A stretch of 64,000 nucleotides of DNA from Pseudolabrys sp963742345 (GTDB taxonomy: Bacteria > Pseudomonadota > Alphaproteobacteria > Rhizobiales > Xanthobacteraceae), in contig CAVULO010000015.1 of NCBI GenBank assembly GCA_963742345.1, positions 434,001 through 498,000 of the forward strand, in the 5' to 3' direction. Shown piece by piece: positions 17,358-26,632 of the stretch. How positions within the stretch are numbered: position 1 is the first letter of the stretch; the number at the start of each line of letters is the position of its first letter. The notes under the pieces were generated by a model. That model was not told the origin of the DNA, did not search any database, and saw only the letters and a program-made list of their open reading frames with translations. The position numbers and the translations under genes were made by a program.

Positions 17358-18764
17358 TCACCGGTTTTGTCCACCAGTTTTGGCAGCCATGCGCGCTTTG
17401 CCTCGGGCGGCGATGTCGGCCACCAGATTGGCGAGGCTCGCGACATCGATAACCTTAAAGCCGGGCTCGCCAGGTTCAGCCCGCGCGGCCTCCGGTACGA
17501 CAGCGCTGGTAAAGCCGAGCTTTGCAGCCTCCTTCAGTCGTGCGGCACTTTGTGCCACCGGTCGAACCGCGCCCGAAAGCGACACCTCTCCGAAATAGAC
17601 TGCGTCTGCTGGTAACGGCGCATTGGCGAGCGAGGAAACAAGTGCGGCGGCGGCCGCAAGATCGCCCGCAGGCTCCTGAATGCGCATGCCGCCGGCAACA
17701 TTGAGATAAACATCGTGGCCGCCGAGCCGCACGCCGCAATGTGCCTCCAGCACCGCCAGCACCATCGACAGCCGGCTTGGATCCCAACCCACAACGGCAC
17801 GCCTGGGCGTACCAAGCGACGTCGGCGCCACCAACGCCTGGATTTCGACCAGCAAGGGCCGCGTGCCCTCGATCCCTGCGAACACGGCAGTGCCGGGCTG
17901 GCCGAGATCGCGCTCCGACAAAAACAGCTCCGATGGATTAGCGACCTCCCGCAAGCCCGAGCCGGTCATTTCAAAGACACCAATTTCGTCGGTCGGGCCG
18001 AACCGGTTTTTCACGGCGCGCAGGATACGAAACTGGTGTGAGCCTTCGCCTTCGAAGGAAAGCACAGCGTCGACCATATGCTCGACCACACGGGGTCCGG
18101 CGATTTGACCGTCCTTGGTGACGTGGCCGACCAGGATGATCGCCGTGCCGGACTTTTTGGCAAAACGGATCAACGCCTGCGCCGAGCCTCGCACCTGGGT
18201 CACGGTACCGGGTGCGGATTCGACCGTGTCGGTCCACATGGTCTGAATGGAGTCGATGACGATCAGCCGTGGCGTCTTGCCTTCCGACAGTGTGGCAATG
18301 ATGTCCTCGACTGCAGTTTCCGCCGCAAGTTCAACCGCGGTGTCACGCAATCCCAATCGCTCGGCGCGCAGACGCACTTGCGCCACTGCTTCCTCACCCG
18401 AGATATAGACCGCTCGATGGCCCGCGCGCGCGAGTGCCGCGGTGGCCTGAATTAGCAGTGTCGACTTGCCGATGCCGGGATCGCCGCCCACCAACAGCAC
18501 CGAGCCGCGCACAAAGCCACCGCCGGTTACTCGGTCGAATTCGGCGATACCCGAGGGTAGACGCGGGGCGTCATGGGCCTCGCCGGCAAGCGGTTCCAGG
18601 GCGAAAAGGCGGCCTTTGCCAGGCTTGCGGCCGGGGCCGGCGGGACGCTCGGCGCCTTCCTCGCTGAGCGAATTCCATTCGCCACAGGCCTCGCATTTGC
18701 CCTGCCAGCGGTTAAAGGCAGCGCCGCAGTTCTGGCAGATGAAGGTGAGGTGGCGTCTCGACAT
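17358..18764 (-). CDS. radA: DNA repair protein RadA
   Basis: A RecA-like ATPase/helicase that processes branched recombination intermediates. The 468-residue product has an N-terminal zinc finger (FICQNCGAAF and GKCEACGEWNSL), the Walker A GGDPGIGKSTLL, the RadA-specific KNRFG motif (VKNRFGPTDEIGVF) and a C-terminal Lon-protease-like domain (LNVAGGMRIQEPAGDLAAA). The start is set at the ATG of MSRRHLTF, which gives the normal N-terminus; the frame extends to 18809 without family similarity. All key motifs are intact. Confidence 0.95.
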   Translation of the reverse strand: MSRRHLTFICQNCGAAFNRWQGKCEACGEWNSLSEEGAERPAGPGRKPGKGRLFALEPLAGEAHDAPRLPSGIAEFDRVTGGGFVRGSVLLVGGDPGIGKSTLLIQATAALARAGHRAVYISGEEAVAQVRLRAERLGLRDTAVELAAETAVEDIIATLSEGKTPRLIVIDSIQTMWTDTVESAPGTVTQVRGSAQALIRFAKKSGTAIILVGHVTKDGQIAGPRVVEHMVDAVLSFEGEGSHQFRILRAVKNRFGPTDEIGVFEMTGSGLREVANPSELFLSERDLGQPGTAVFAGIEGTRPLLVEIQALVAPTSLGTPRRAVVGWDPSRLSMVLAVLEAHCGVRLGGHDVYLNVAGGMRIQEPAGDLAAAAALVSSLANAPLPADAVYFGEVSLSGAVRPVAQSAARLKEAAKLGFTSAVVPEAARAEPGEPGFKVIDVASLANLVADIAARGKARMAAKTGGQNR

Positions 18765-18858
18765 AGGGAATCGCCCCGAAATAACGGTCATGAACGCTAA
18801 AACGTCCATAAGAACAATACAAGAACATTTTTTAAAAAGTTGCTAATTTCACAGCAGG

Positions 18859-20040
18859 TTAGGTCTGCCGGTAAATTCGGTGGTAGCGGCCGCCCAGGCT
18901 GGTCAGCACCTCATAGCCTATGGTGCCGGCGGCCGCCGCCAACTCGTCGACGCCGATCTCACCGCCGATCAGCGTGACGAGATCGCCCCGTCTGACCGAA
19001 CGGTCGGGGAGGGCTGTGATGTCGACCGCCAGGAGATCCATCGAAACGCGCCCGGCCAGAGGGCACCGTGTACCGGCGACGATAGCGTCGGCGCCTGGCG
19101 CCGCGTCGGAAGCACTCGCGGCGCGCGGGTAGCCGTCGGCATAGCCTACGGCAACCACCGCAATGCGGGTTGTATGTTTGGCCGTCCAGGTCGCGCTGTA
19201 ACCTATGGTCTCGCCCTTGGGCACCGAGCGCACCTGCACGACACGCGCCTGCAACTCAATTACCGGACGCATTGTATTGCGGTGACCGGGTGTTGGGTTG
19301 ACGCCAAAAAGCGCGGCACCCGGGCGAACCATGTCGCAATGGGCGCCACTGCCGAGGAATATGCCAGATGAATTGGCGAGCGAGCCGGGAATGCCGCGGT
19401 AAAGAAGACGGACTTCGCGGAATAGCTTCATTTGGCGTTCGTTGAGCGGATGTTCGGGCTGCTCGGCACAGACCAGGTGACTCATCAGCAGCGTGATGCC
19501 GTGATTTTCCGCGCGAATACGCGGCGCCAGCGCTGCAGCTTCATCGGCGGAAATGCCGAGCCTGTTCATACCCGTATCAACGTGCAGCGCCGCGCCGCCG
19601 TGCCATTGGTTCGCGGAGCAAAACGCGTCCCATTCTGCAAGTTCAACCAGACTGCCAATCACGGGGCGTGCACGGATATCGGGGAAGGCCGCTGCGGTGC
19701 CAGGCAGTAGACCATTGAGCACATAGATTACAGCGTCAGGCGCAACAGCGCGGACGCGCCGTGCTTCGAAAAGATCGGCGACGAAGAAAGTCTTGCAGCC
19801 GGCGACCTTGAGTGCGCGGGCGACCGGCTCGATGCCGCAGCCGTAGCCCTCGGCTTTGATCACGGCCGCGCACTCAGACGGCATCGCGCGACGACCGAGT
19901 TCCTGCCAGTTAGCCGCAATCGCGGCCAAATTGATTGTGAGGATGCCGCCAGCCTCGGGAACGGGCGGACCCGTTTCCACAAGATGTCCGGCGGGCTCTG
20001 CCGGCAAATCGGGTTGCAGCGCGGTTTCAGCTTCAGACAT
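18859..20040 (-). CDS. alr: alanine racemase
   Basis: A PLP enzyme that makes D-alanine for peptidoglycan. The 393-residue protein has a 35-residue Pro/Ala-rich head before the fold. The PLP lysine is in AAVIKAEGYGCGIEP, a variant of the usual VVKANAYGHG that I associate with this lineage. DTGMNRLGIS, the MSHLVCAEQPEHPLNERQ region and the catalytic Tyr context GYSATWTAKHTTRIAVVAVG follow. SMDLLAVDI is the late metal/substrate-site segment. It lies 55 bases downstream of dnaB on the same strand. Confidence 0.94.
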   Translation of the reverse strand: MSEAETALQPDLPAEPAGHLVETGPPVPEAGGILTINLAAIAANWQELGRRAMPSECAAVIKAEGYGCGIEPVARALKVAGCKTFFVADLFEARRVRAVAPDAVIYVLNGLLPGTAAAFPDIRARPVIGSLVELAEWDAFCSANQWHGGAALHVDTGMNRLGISADEAAALAPRIRAENHGITLLMSHLVCAEQPEHPLNERQMKLFREVRLLYRGIPGSLANSSGIFLGSGAHCDMVRPGAALFGVNPTPGHRNTMRPVIELQARVVQVRSVPKGETIGYSATWTAKHTTRIAVVAVGYADGYPRAASASDAAPGADAIVAGTRCPLAGRVSMDLLAVDITALPDRSVRRGDLVTLIGGEIGVDELAAAAGTIGYEVLTSLGGRYHRIYRQT

Positions 20041-20095
20041 GGCTGTTGGGTTTACCCGCCCCGCGCCCGCCAGTCCATGTGGCAGTGCCAGACTG

Positions 20096-21595
20096 TCATA
20101 TGCGTTCTGGCAAGCGGCCTTCGCGGGCGAGGGAGGAGAACCGGGTCACTGCCGCGTCGAACTGCAGTTCGACGGTACCGGTTGGTCCGTGACGTTGCTT
20201 GCCAATGATGACTTCCGCTTTGCCATGGACCTTGTCGGCTTCTGCCAACCATTCCGCGAACTTCTCACGGTTGGATTCCAGCGGCTTGCGCATCTGGTGG
20301 TAGTATTCTTCGCGATACACGAACAAGACCACGTCGGCGTCTTGCTCGATTGAGCCGGATTCACGCAAATCAGAAAGCTGCGGCCGCTTGTCATCGCGGC
20401 TCTCCACCTGGCGCGACAGCTGCGAGAGCGCCAGGACAGGCACGTTAAGTTCCTTTGCCAACGCCTTGAGCTTGGTGGTGATCTCGGTGATTTCCTGTAC
20501 GCGATTTTCGGCCGAGCGGCGGGTTGAGCCTTGCAGGAGCTGCAAATAGTCGATGATCAGCAGATCGAGGCCGCGTTGGCGCTTGAGCCGGCGCGCGCGG
20601 GCCGCGAGTTGGGCAACCGACAAACCACCGGTCTCATCCACATAAAGCGGGATATGCTGTAACTCGATCGAGTAATCCTTGATCTTCTCGAAGTCACTCT
20701 CGCTGATGCCGCCGCGCCTGATCTGGTTGGATGGAATTCCGGTCTGTTCGGCGATGATACGGGTCGCGAGTTGTTCTGCCGACATTTCCAGGGAAAAGAA
20801 GCCGACGATTCCGCCATTGACGGTGACAGTATGGCCGTCCGGTTTCACCTCACCGCGCCAAGCCTTGGCAACATTGTAGCCAATATTGGTGGCGAGCGCG
20901 GTTTTACCCATGCCGGGGCGGCCAGCGAGGATGATCAGGTCGGATTGCTGCAAGCCACCCATCATGCGGTCGAGATCATCGAGGCCGGTGGCGGTGCCGG
21001 ATAGCTTGCCGTCGCGCTGAAAGGCATGCGCGGCCATATCGATGGCGGTGGTGAGGGCTTGAGCGAAACGTTGGAAGCCTCCGTCGTACCGGCCAGTTTC
21101 TGCCAGCTCATAGAGCCTTCGTTCTGCGTCCTCGATCTGATTTCGTGGAGAAAAATCGACCGGCGCGTCGTACGCGACGTTGACCATGTCCTCACCGACC
21201 TGAATCAGCGCGCGGCGGATCGATAGGTCGTAGACGGTATGGCCGTAGTCCTCTGCATTTATGATTGTTGTCGCTTCGGCGGCGAGTCGCGCCAGGTATT
21301 GACCGACGGTAAGACCACCAATATCGACGTTGGCGTCGAGGAAAGTCTTAAGTGTAACCGGAGTGGCTAGCTTGCCTGCGCGGATCAGATCGCGAGCAAG
21401 TTGATAGACCTTCTGGTGAATCGGCTCGAAGAAATGTGCCGGTTCCAGAAAGTCGGAAACGCGGTAGAAGGCCTCGTTATTGACCAGGATAGCGCCCAAC
21501 AACGCCTGTTCCGCTTCGATATTGTGCGGAGCGGAACGGAAGGGCTGAGCAGGTTCTTCGACCTGCTTGCGGGCTGTCGAATCAGCGAGGGCCAT
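20096..21595 (-). CDS. dnaB: replicative DNA helicase
   Basis: The hexameric 5'-3' helicase of the replication fork. The 499-residue protein has the N-terminal DnaB domain (NIEAEQALLGAILVNNEAF), a linker, and the RecA-like helicase core. Walker A is AGRPGMGKT at residues 224-232, Walker B is LLIIDYLQLL, and the H3/H4 region reads LSQLSRQVESRDDKRPQLSD without the last residues. It ends with ELQFDAAVTRFSSLA. Grouping with rpsF-rpsR-rplI is common in bacteria; here cfa and a divergent cytochrome gene lie between. The 163 bases between its start and cfa hold no gene. Confidence 0.96.
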   Translation of the reverse strand: MALADSTARKQVEEPAQPFRSAPHNIEAEQALLGAILVNNEAFYRVSDFLEPAHFFEPIHQKVYQLARDLIRAGKLATPVTLKTFLDANVDIGGLTVGQYLARLAAEATTIINAEDYGHTVYDLSIRRALIQVGEDMVNVAYDAPVDFSPRNQIEDAERRLYELAETGRYDGGFQRFAQALTTAIDMAAHAFQRDGKLSGTATGLDDLDRMMGGLQQSDLIILAGRPGMGKTALATNIGYNVAKAWRGEVKPDGHTVTVNGGIVGFFSLEMSAEQLATRIIAEQTGIPSNQIRRGGISESDFEKIKDYSIELQHIPLYVDETGGLSVAQLAARARRLKRQRGLDLLIIDYLQLLQGSTRRSAENRVQEITEITTKLKALAKELNVPVLALSQLSRQVESRDDKRPQLSDLRESGSIEQDADVVLFVYREEYYHQMRKPLESNREKFAEWLAEADKVHGKAEVIIGKQRHGPTGTVELQFDAAVTRFSSLAREGRLPERI

Positions 21596-21758
21596 GGATG
21601 TTGGTGCTTACCCGGAAATTGTGGCATAGCACGCGTTTTGTGATTGAAACGCTCTTGGCGCACGGTTGTCCCGCAATTCACAAGATGTATTGAGCGGTGG
21701 GAAAGACCGGTTTTTTCTTGACCCAGGCACATTGCGCGCGCGCGAGACGGCCAGCAGG

Positions 21759-23009
21759 CTATTCGCCAGCGAGCCGCAGCGGTGGTCGTCGCTTGCTTTC
21801 GGCGATGGTCAGGCGCCGCTCCTCGTTCATAATATAATCCCGAGTGATCGGCACCACGCCCTGACGTTTGGTGAGCTGAATTTGCATCACCATCATGTTC
21901 TGCTCGCGGAACGACATTTCGGACGCTGCGAGATAGAACTCCCACATTCTCACGAAGCGCTGGTCGTAAATGCGTTCTGCTTCCTCGCGATGCGCCAGGA
22001 ACCGCTCGCGCCAATGCTTGAGCGTTTCAGCATAATGCAGGCGCAGGATTTCAATGTCGGTGACGAGCAAACCGGCTCTCTCAATTCTCGGCAGGACCTC
22101 CGACAAAGCGGGGATGTAGCCGCCGGGGAAAATATATTTCGAGATCCAGGGGCTGGTGACGTTAGGTCCTTCCGACCGACCGATTGAATGCAACATCATC
22201 ACGCCATCGTCGGCGAGCAGCTGCGCGATCTTTTGGAAGAAGGTTTCGTAGTGATTGATGCCAACATGCTCAAACATTCCAACCGACACAATGCGGTCGA
22301 AGGGGCCGGTGACATCGCGATAATCCTGCAGCCGAAAGCGGGCGCGATCGTTAAGCCCTTTTTCGCCCGCCCGTTCGTTGGCGATCTCGTATTGCTCTTG
22401 TGAAAGCGTAATGCCGGTGACATCAGCGCCGCCGACTTCGGCGAGATAAAGGCCGAGCCCGCCCCAGCCGCAGCCGATGTCGAGCACGCGCTCGTTCGGT
22501 TCGATCATCAACTTGGCCGCCAGATGCCGTTTCTTCGCAAGCTGGGCGTCGTCGAGGGACTGACCCGGTTTTTCGAAATACGCGCAGCTATACTGCCGGT
22601 CGGCGTCCAGAAAGAGAGAGTAGAGCCGCCCATCGAGATCGTAGTGGTGCGCGACATTGCGTCGCGCCCGCGGGCGCGGATTGAACTGGATCAGCCGTCG
22701 CCGCAGATAGCGGAGCCACCCCTGCGGTCTCGCCCAGTGTGGGACTTCAGACTTTTGACCGAGTGCAATGGCCAGTACGTCGGCGATCGTGCCTTCTTCG
22801 ACCACGAACGTGCCGTCCATGTAGGATTCGCCAAACTTGAGCTCAGGGTCGAGAAGAATTCCCCACTCTGCGCCGCGAGAGGCAAATCGCACCGAAACCG
22901 GCTGGCCGGTCCCATCGCCGAACGTAAAAACGGTGCCGCGCGAGGTGGTAACCCTGAATGTCCCCCGCCGGATAAACGTCTTAAGCAAGAACTGAAGCAA
23001 CCGATCCAT
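21759..23009 (-). CDS. cfa: cyclopropane-fatty-acyl-phospholipid synthase family methyltransferase
   Basis: Transfers a methylene group from SAM to unsaturated acyl chains of phospholipids at the membrane surface. The 416-residue protein has a distinctive N-terminal lipid-binding region (residues 1-110). The motif VAHHYDLDGRLYSLFLDAD follows, with QYSCAYFEKPGQSLDDAQ, the SAM motif VLDIGCGWGGLGLYLAE, and the late FREQNMMVMQIQLTK segment. All are typical of CFA synthases. The separate run of 243 bases to the cytochrome gene start is the shared divergent promoter region; no clear sigma-70 boxes were seen. Confidence 0.92.
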   Translation of the reverse strand: MDRLLQFLLKTFIRRGTFRVTTSRGTVFTFGDGTGQPVSVRFASRGAEWGILLDPELKFGESYMDGTFVVEEGTIADVLAIALGQKSEVPHWARPQGWLRYLRRRLIQFNPRPRARRNVAHHYDLDGRLYSLFLDADRQYSCAYFEKPGQSLDDAQLAKKRHLAAKLMIEPNERVLDIGCGWGGLGLYLAEVGGADVTGITLSQEQYEIANERAGEKGLNDRARFRLQDYRDVTGPFDRIVSVGMFEHVGINHYETFFQKIAQLLADDGVMMLHSIGRSEGPNVTSPWISKYIFPGGYIPALSEVLPRIERAGLLVTDIEILRLHYAETLKHWRERFLAHREEAERIYDQRFVRMWEFYLAASEMSFREQNMMVMQIQLTKRQGVVPITRDYIMNEERRLTIAESKRRPPLRLAGE

Positions 23010-23252
23010 CGGCCGCCTCCATCACTCTCTGAGTCTCGTGCTACTGGATGTCAGCTCCCCTTGCCCCCATCTAACGCGATAGATGCAATAACGTTCGGGC
23101 CTAGGTATTTAATCAAAGTTCCCGCACGCGAGCAATCCTGCCAAAGCGCAATGCGGTCATCTGTTCGGCTCCGGTCACAATTCCAAAATAATGCGCTATC
23201 AAGACAAGCAAGCGTGGGAAACGTGGGCGGCGACAGTGGAGCGAGACAATCA

Positions 23253-23844
23253 ATGGACTTGAAAGCGCAACTTTACGGCATCGGGCTGCTGATCGGCGCG
23301 TGGGCGGTGTGCCTGGCCACTGGGGCGGGGGCGCAGGAAAGCCTGGATCACGGCAAAAGTCCGGCCCAACTGTTCGCCTCGGATTGCTCGATCTGTCACA
23401 AATCGCCGCAAGCGCTGGCTAAGTCCGGTGGGTTACTGGGGCTCGATAGTTTCTTGCGCGAGCACTACACGGCGAGTTGGGAGTCGGCGATTGCTATCGC
23501 CAACTATCTGAAATCAATGGACACCGGACCGGCCGCATCGGGGCGTGCATCCAAGCGCACTGCCAAAGGCGACGAAAAAGCAAAGGCCGATGAAAAGAAA
23601 AAGCCGGCAGTCAAGCCAGGCGAGGCAAAGGGGACCGAGAAGAACCCCGATGCTGCGGCCAGCGAACCAAAATCACCGGCGCCCAAACCTTCCGAACTCC
23701 AAGTCCTCCGACTCCAAGTCCTCCGAAACGAAGCCTGCGGACATTACGGCTCCCGAGCCGAAGCCGGTGGAATCTAAACCCAGTGCACCCGCGGCCGACG
23801 AAGCAAAGCCCGCCGGGGGCGCCAAATCAGAGAAGTCAGACTAG
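23253..23844 (+). CDS. small c-type cytochrome-like secreted protein, frameshifted as sequenced
   Basis: Begins with a signal peptide (residues 1-27, cleavage probably near GAGAQE), followed by one haem-binding motif CSICH at residues 45-49 and a short domain containing LDSFLREHYTASWESAIAIA. From about residue 90 the tail is Lys/Pro/Glu/Ala-rich. As given, the frame drifts into an implausible LQVLRLQVLRNEACG ending at 23777. Removing one A at 23695-23696 restores a tail of the same Lys/Pro/Ser composition (SDSKSSDSKSSETKPAD) that stops at 23844, giving 196 residues. The shift falls in the first copy of a 15-base tandem repeat. No axial methionine could be assigned. Function is unknown. Confidence 0.72.
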
Positions 23845-24548
23845 CGCCGGGGCTCCGCCGCTCGTGCCTCTTCGGTCTTCTTCTTCCTTTTGCCTTTTGG
23901 AGCTTTCGCAGGCGTATCTTCGGCTTCCGTTCGTGTCGCCTCTGCTGCCACGGCGCCTTCCGGTTCCTCGCCACCGCGGCGAGCCTTCGCAACTTCTGGA
24001 TCGAACATGGCTTCTGCAGTGGCAGCCGCCGCAGCAGCTTCCTCTTCCGCCTCCGTGCGCCGGATCGTCACGTCCTCACCACGCGCGATGCGTTGGGCTT
24101 CGTCGGCACTGCGCGCGACCGTAACCGTAATCGCCACCTCGACTTCCGGATGGAGGGCCAGCGGCACTTTATACTGACCGATCGTCTTGATCGGTGCATT
24201 GAGCACGATCTGTGAGCGCCCAACCTCTGCGCCGTCATCCTTGAGCAGGATGGCGATGTCGCGGGTCGACACCGAGCCGAACAATTGTCCGGATTCGCTC
24301 GCCTGTCGCAGGACGACGTAGGTCTTGCCGTCGAGCTTGCCGCTGAGCTTGCCGGCTTCGCCCTTCATTTCGAGATTGCGTGCCTGAAGCTCGGACTTCA
24401 TTTCTTCGAACCGCTTTTTATTGTCGGCTGTGGCTCGCAGGGCCTTACCGCGCGGCAACAAGAAGTTACGGGCGAATCCGTCCTTCACGCGTACGACGTC
24501 GCCCATTTGTCCGAGCCTCCCGATACGCTCGAGCAGGATCACTTCCAT
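23841..24548 (-). CDS. rplI: 50S ribosomal protein L9
   Basis: A large-subunit protein. The N-terminal domain MEVILLERIGRLGQMGDVV with GFARNFLLPRGKA is the L9 signature, then a connecting helix and the C-terminal rRNA-binding domain (SGQLFGSVSTRDIA, IGQYKVPLALHPEV). At 235 residues it is long. Residues from about 150 onward form an Ala/Glu-rich, low-complexity extension ending in the basic KAPKGKRKKKTEE stretch. It converges on the cytochrome gene with a 4-base overlap of the corrected stop. It is the last gene of rpsF-rpsR-DUF2232-rplI. Confidence 0.95.
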   Translation of the reverse strand: MEVILLERIGRLGQMGDVVRVKDGFARNFLLPRGKALRATADNKKRFEEMKSELQARNLEMKGEAGKLSGKLDGKTYVVLRQASESGQLFGSVSTRDIAILLKDDGAEVGRSQIVLNAPIKTIGQYKVPLALHPEVEVAITVTVARSADEAQRIARGEDVTIRRTEAEEEAAAAAATAEAMFDPEVAKARRGGEEPEGAVAAEATRTEAEDTPAKAPKGKRKKKTEEARAAEPRR

Positions 24549-24597
24549 TGTTGTTACTCCTCGATTTGAACTTCGGTTATTGATGATTGTCCTGACT

Positions 24598-25575
24598 TCA
24601 TGAAAGGGCAGGTGGCCCGCGCTTGCTCGCGACGCGCGCTCGCAAGTCGATCATCGTATCGACCACGCCGAGCAGGCAGAGCACCAATATCAGCCAGCCG
24701 ATCATCAGCACTACGAGATAAGTTCCGCCAAGCAAGAAGGGGCGGGAGTTCATACCTTGCGTGATCGCGTGCAACACAGCAAATCCCAACACGCCATACG
24801 CCATCAGCAAGCTCGCGGACACTACGCTGGCGACGATGCCAACCAGTCCCCCCACAAAGCTCAGGGCGATTGCGCCAGCGAGGCCCGCCGTCAGCAATGG
24901 CGGAAAACGCATGGCTGAAAGCTGCGGCCACGGGCGCGTCAGCCGACCGGAGAATTTAACCACGCGGCCAGCGAGCCACAGATTGAAGAGATTGGTGACT
25001 GTGGCGAGGACTGCCGCCGTTGCCGGGATTACCAATACCAGAAAGTTGATGAAACGCTCGGGGTCGGCACCCCCGGGCAGCGTTAGTGGTGCGTCCGCCG
25101 GGGTGTCGGTTTGCACTTTTAACATTCGAGCAAGTGCATCGTGCAAACCGGCACGAAAGCTCTCTCCGTCGGTGCCCAAATTCGGGATAGCAACGATGAC
25201 AACGAGCGCTGCCAGAATTGCCGCCCACATCACGAGCCGACCGGTGGGATACCATTCGAGCGTCCGTTCGTGACCGTTGCCGCTCGCGGGCCGAGCGAGC
25301 ATGGCGAGATAACTAAGCCACCAGGCGGGAACACCGGCGCCAGCAAGGAACGCAAACAGGAAGACAGCGCCAAACACGATCCCAAGCGCCGATGCACCGG
25401 TGAGCGCCGCGATCAGTGCTACCCAATGGCTCCAGCCGAGCCCGGCTATCATGATTGGCAAGGGCGCGAGATAGAATAACGGGATCGACAACCACGTCCC
25501 CGACGTCACCGAGGCGAATAACAAGGCCGCCGCGGATCCGGCACCGATCCCTATGATTGCGAAGTGCATCATCAT
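24598..25575 (-). CDS. DUF2232 family integral membrane protein
   Basis: A highly hydrophobic protein of 325 residues with about eight membrane helices. Segments such as FYLAPLPIMIAGLGWSHWVA and NFLVLVIPATAAVLATVTNL, together with its place between rpsR and rplI, identify the DUF2232 family. No biochemical function is known to me; the conserved position suggests a link to ribosomal or cell-envelope growth. The start is uncertain: three adjacent ATG codons stand at 25575, 25572 and 25569, and the frame is open to an ATG at 25632 that would add a hydrophilic head of 19 residues. Confidence 0.85.
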   Translation of the reverse strand: MMMHFAIIGIGAGSAAALLFASVTSGTWLSIPLFYLAPLPIMIAGLGWSHWVALIAALTGASALGIVFGAVFLFAFLAGAGVPAWWLSYLAMLARPASGNGHERTLEWYPTGRLVMWAAILAALVVIVAIPNLGTDGESFRAGLHDALARMLKVQTDTPADAPLTLPGGADPERFINFLVLVIPATAAVLATVTNLFNLWLAGRVVKFSGRLTRPWPQLSAMRFPPLLTAGLAGAIALSFVGGLVGIVASVVSASLLMAYGVLGFAVLHAITQGMNSRPFLLGGTYLVVLMIGWLILVLCLLGVVDTMIDLRARVASKRGPPALS

Positions 25576-25668
25576 GAGCTGTCCCGCTCTCCCTTGAGCG
25601 GTTAGAGGCGGAACCAAGTCCGCCCCAACCATCGGCTTCCAGGTATCCCCGGAAACCTCGTTGTCAAT

Positions 25669-25917
25669 TTACTGTATCACGTAAGGCAGCAAGCCGAGGA
25701 AGCGCGCGCGTTTAATTGCCTGTGCCAACTCGCGCTGTTTCTTTGCCGAAACTGCGGTGATGCGGCTCGGCACGATCTTGCCGCGCTCCGATACATAGCG
25801 TTGCAACAACTTGACGTCCTTGTAGTCGATCTTGGGCGCGTTGGCGCCAGAGAACGGACAGGTCTTGCGGCGACGAAAGAATGGGCGGCGCGCGCCGCCT
25901 TGGGCTGAAAATGCCAT
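25669..25917 (-). CDS. rpsR: 30S ribosomal protein S18
   Basis: The 82-residue small-subunit protein that pairs with S6 on the platform. The basic N-terminus RRPFFRRRKTCPFSG, IDYKDVKLLQRYVSERGKI and the end KRARFLGLLPYV are the S18 signature. It starts 3 bases after rpsF, so the two are co-translated. CPFSG retains the single cysteine of the non-zinc form. Confidence 0.97.
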   Translation of the reverse strand: MAFSAQGGARRPFFRRRKTCPFSGANAPKIDYKDVKLLQRYVSERGKIVPSRITAVSAKKQRELAQAIKRARFLGLLPYVIQ

Positions 25918-25920
25918 GGG

Positions 25921-26346
25921 TTATTCCTCCACCGCGATGACGTCGACACTTTCGATGTCGTCGCTGCCTTCTTCACGCCGCGGCCGCCGTGGCCCGCGCT
26001 CTCCGCGTTCATCACGGTCACGGTCTGACTTGCGCATCATTGCAGAGGGACCTTCCTCGTGCGCTTCGACGCGGATGGTGAGATAGCGCAGGACATCTTC
26101 GTTGAGCCGCTCCTGGCGCTCAACCTCATTGAGCGCAGCCGGCGGCGCATCAACATTGAGCAGCGTCATGTGAGCCTTGCGGTTCTTCCGAATGCGGTAG
26201 TTAAGGGACTTTAGCCCCCAATATTCGTTCTTGGTGACTTTGCCGCCCATTTGCCCGATGACGCCGGACAACTGCGTGGTCAATTCCTCGACCTGCTGCG
26301 CGCTCAGGTCCTGGCGCGCGAGGTAGACGTGTTCGTATAACGGCAT
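25921..26346 (-). CDS. rpsF: 30S ribosomal protein S6
   Basis: A small-subunit protein of 141 residues. MPLYEHVYLARQDLS, the central KNEYWGLKSLNYRIRKNRKA and LLNVDAPPAALNEVERQERL are typical S6. The C-terminal tail is an acidic/basic extension (RDRDERGERGPRRPRREE) as in many alphaproteobacteria. The start is at the ATG of MPLYEH, preceded by AAAGG; the open frame to 26445 is leader sequence. This is the first gene of the ribosomal operon. Confidence 0.97.
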   Translation of the reverse strand: MPLYEHVYLARQDLSAQQVEELTTQLSGVIGQMGGKVTKNEYWGLKSLNYRIRKNRKAHMTLLNVDAPPAALNEVERQERLNEDVLRYLTIRVEAHEEGPSAMMRKSDRDRDERGERGPRRPRREEGSDDIESVDVIAVEE

Positions 26347-26400
26347 GAAATGCCTTTCCCTTTGTTCAAGTCCTGCCCTCGATCCCGGCGCTAAGCCCCT

Positions 26401-26423
26401 CGAGCCCTTCGGGGAAAGGCTCG
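26401..26423 (-). promoter_or_regulatory. rpsF leader hairpin, possible S6:S18 autoregulatory site
   Basis: On the minus strand the rpsF leader can form a 6-bp stem (CGAGCC with GGCTCG) closing a C-rich loop that includes CCCCGAA. It lies 55-77 bases upstream of the rpsF start. Many bacteria have an S6:S18-binding leader with a CCG element at this place. The resemblance here is only partial, so this is a candidate. No other gene is seen between rpsF and the small gene at 26633. Confidence 0.3.
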
Positions 26424-26632
26424 AATGCTCTGAAGGCAGAAGCACGGGACGACGGACCTACAGGCCCTACCAGCTACAATCAGCCGGCCGTCCGTTCAGC
26501 TCCCAACCGGGATCGACGGAGCGCGCGGTTTATAGGCGGTTTTCGCGAAAAGGCAAGGCAAAACAAGGTGGGGACGAACTGACGGTTACCGCCCGGCTAT
26601 TGGGATACTTCGGTGGCGTGCAGCCTCAAATC

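Noticed and set aside
23541..23843. Repeated Lys/Pro codons looking like a CRISPR or satellite array
   Set aside because: The short repeats are in coding phase and vary as codons for a charged low-complexity tail. No regular spacer structure exists.
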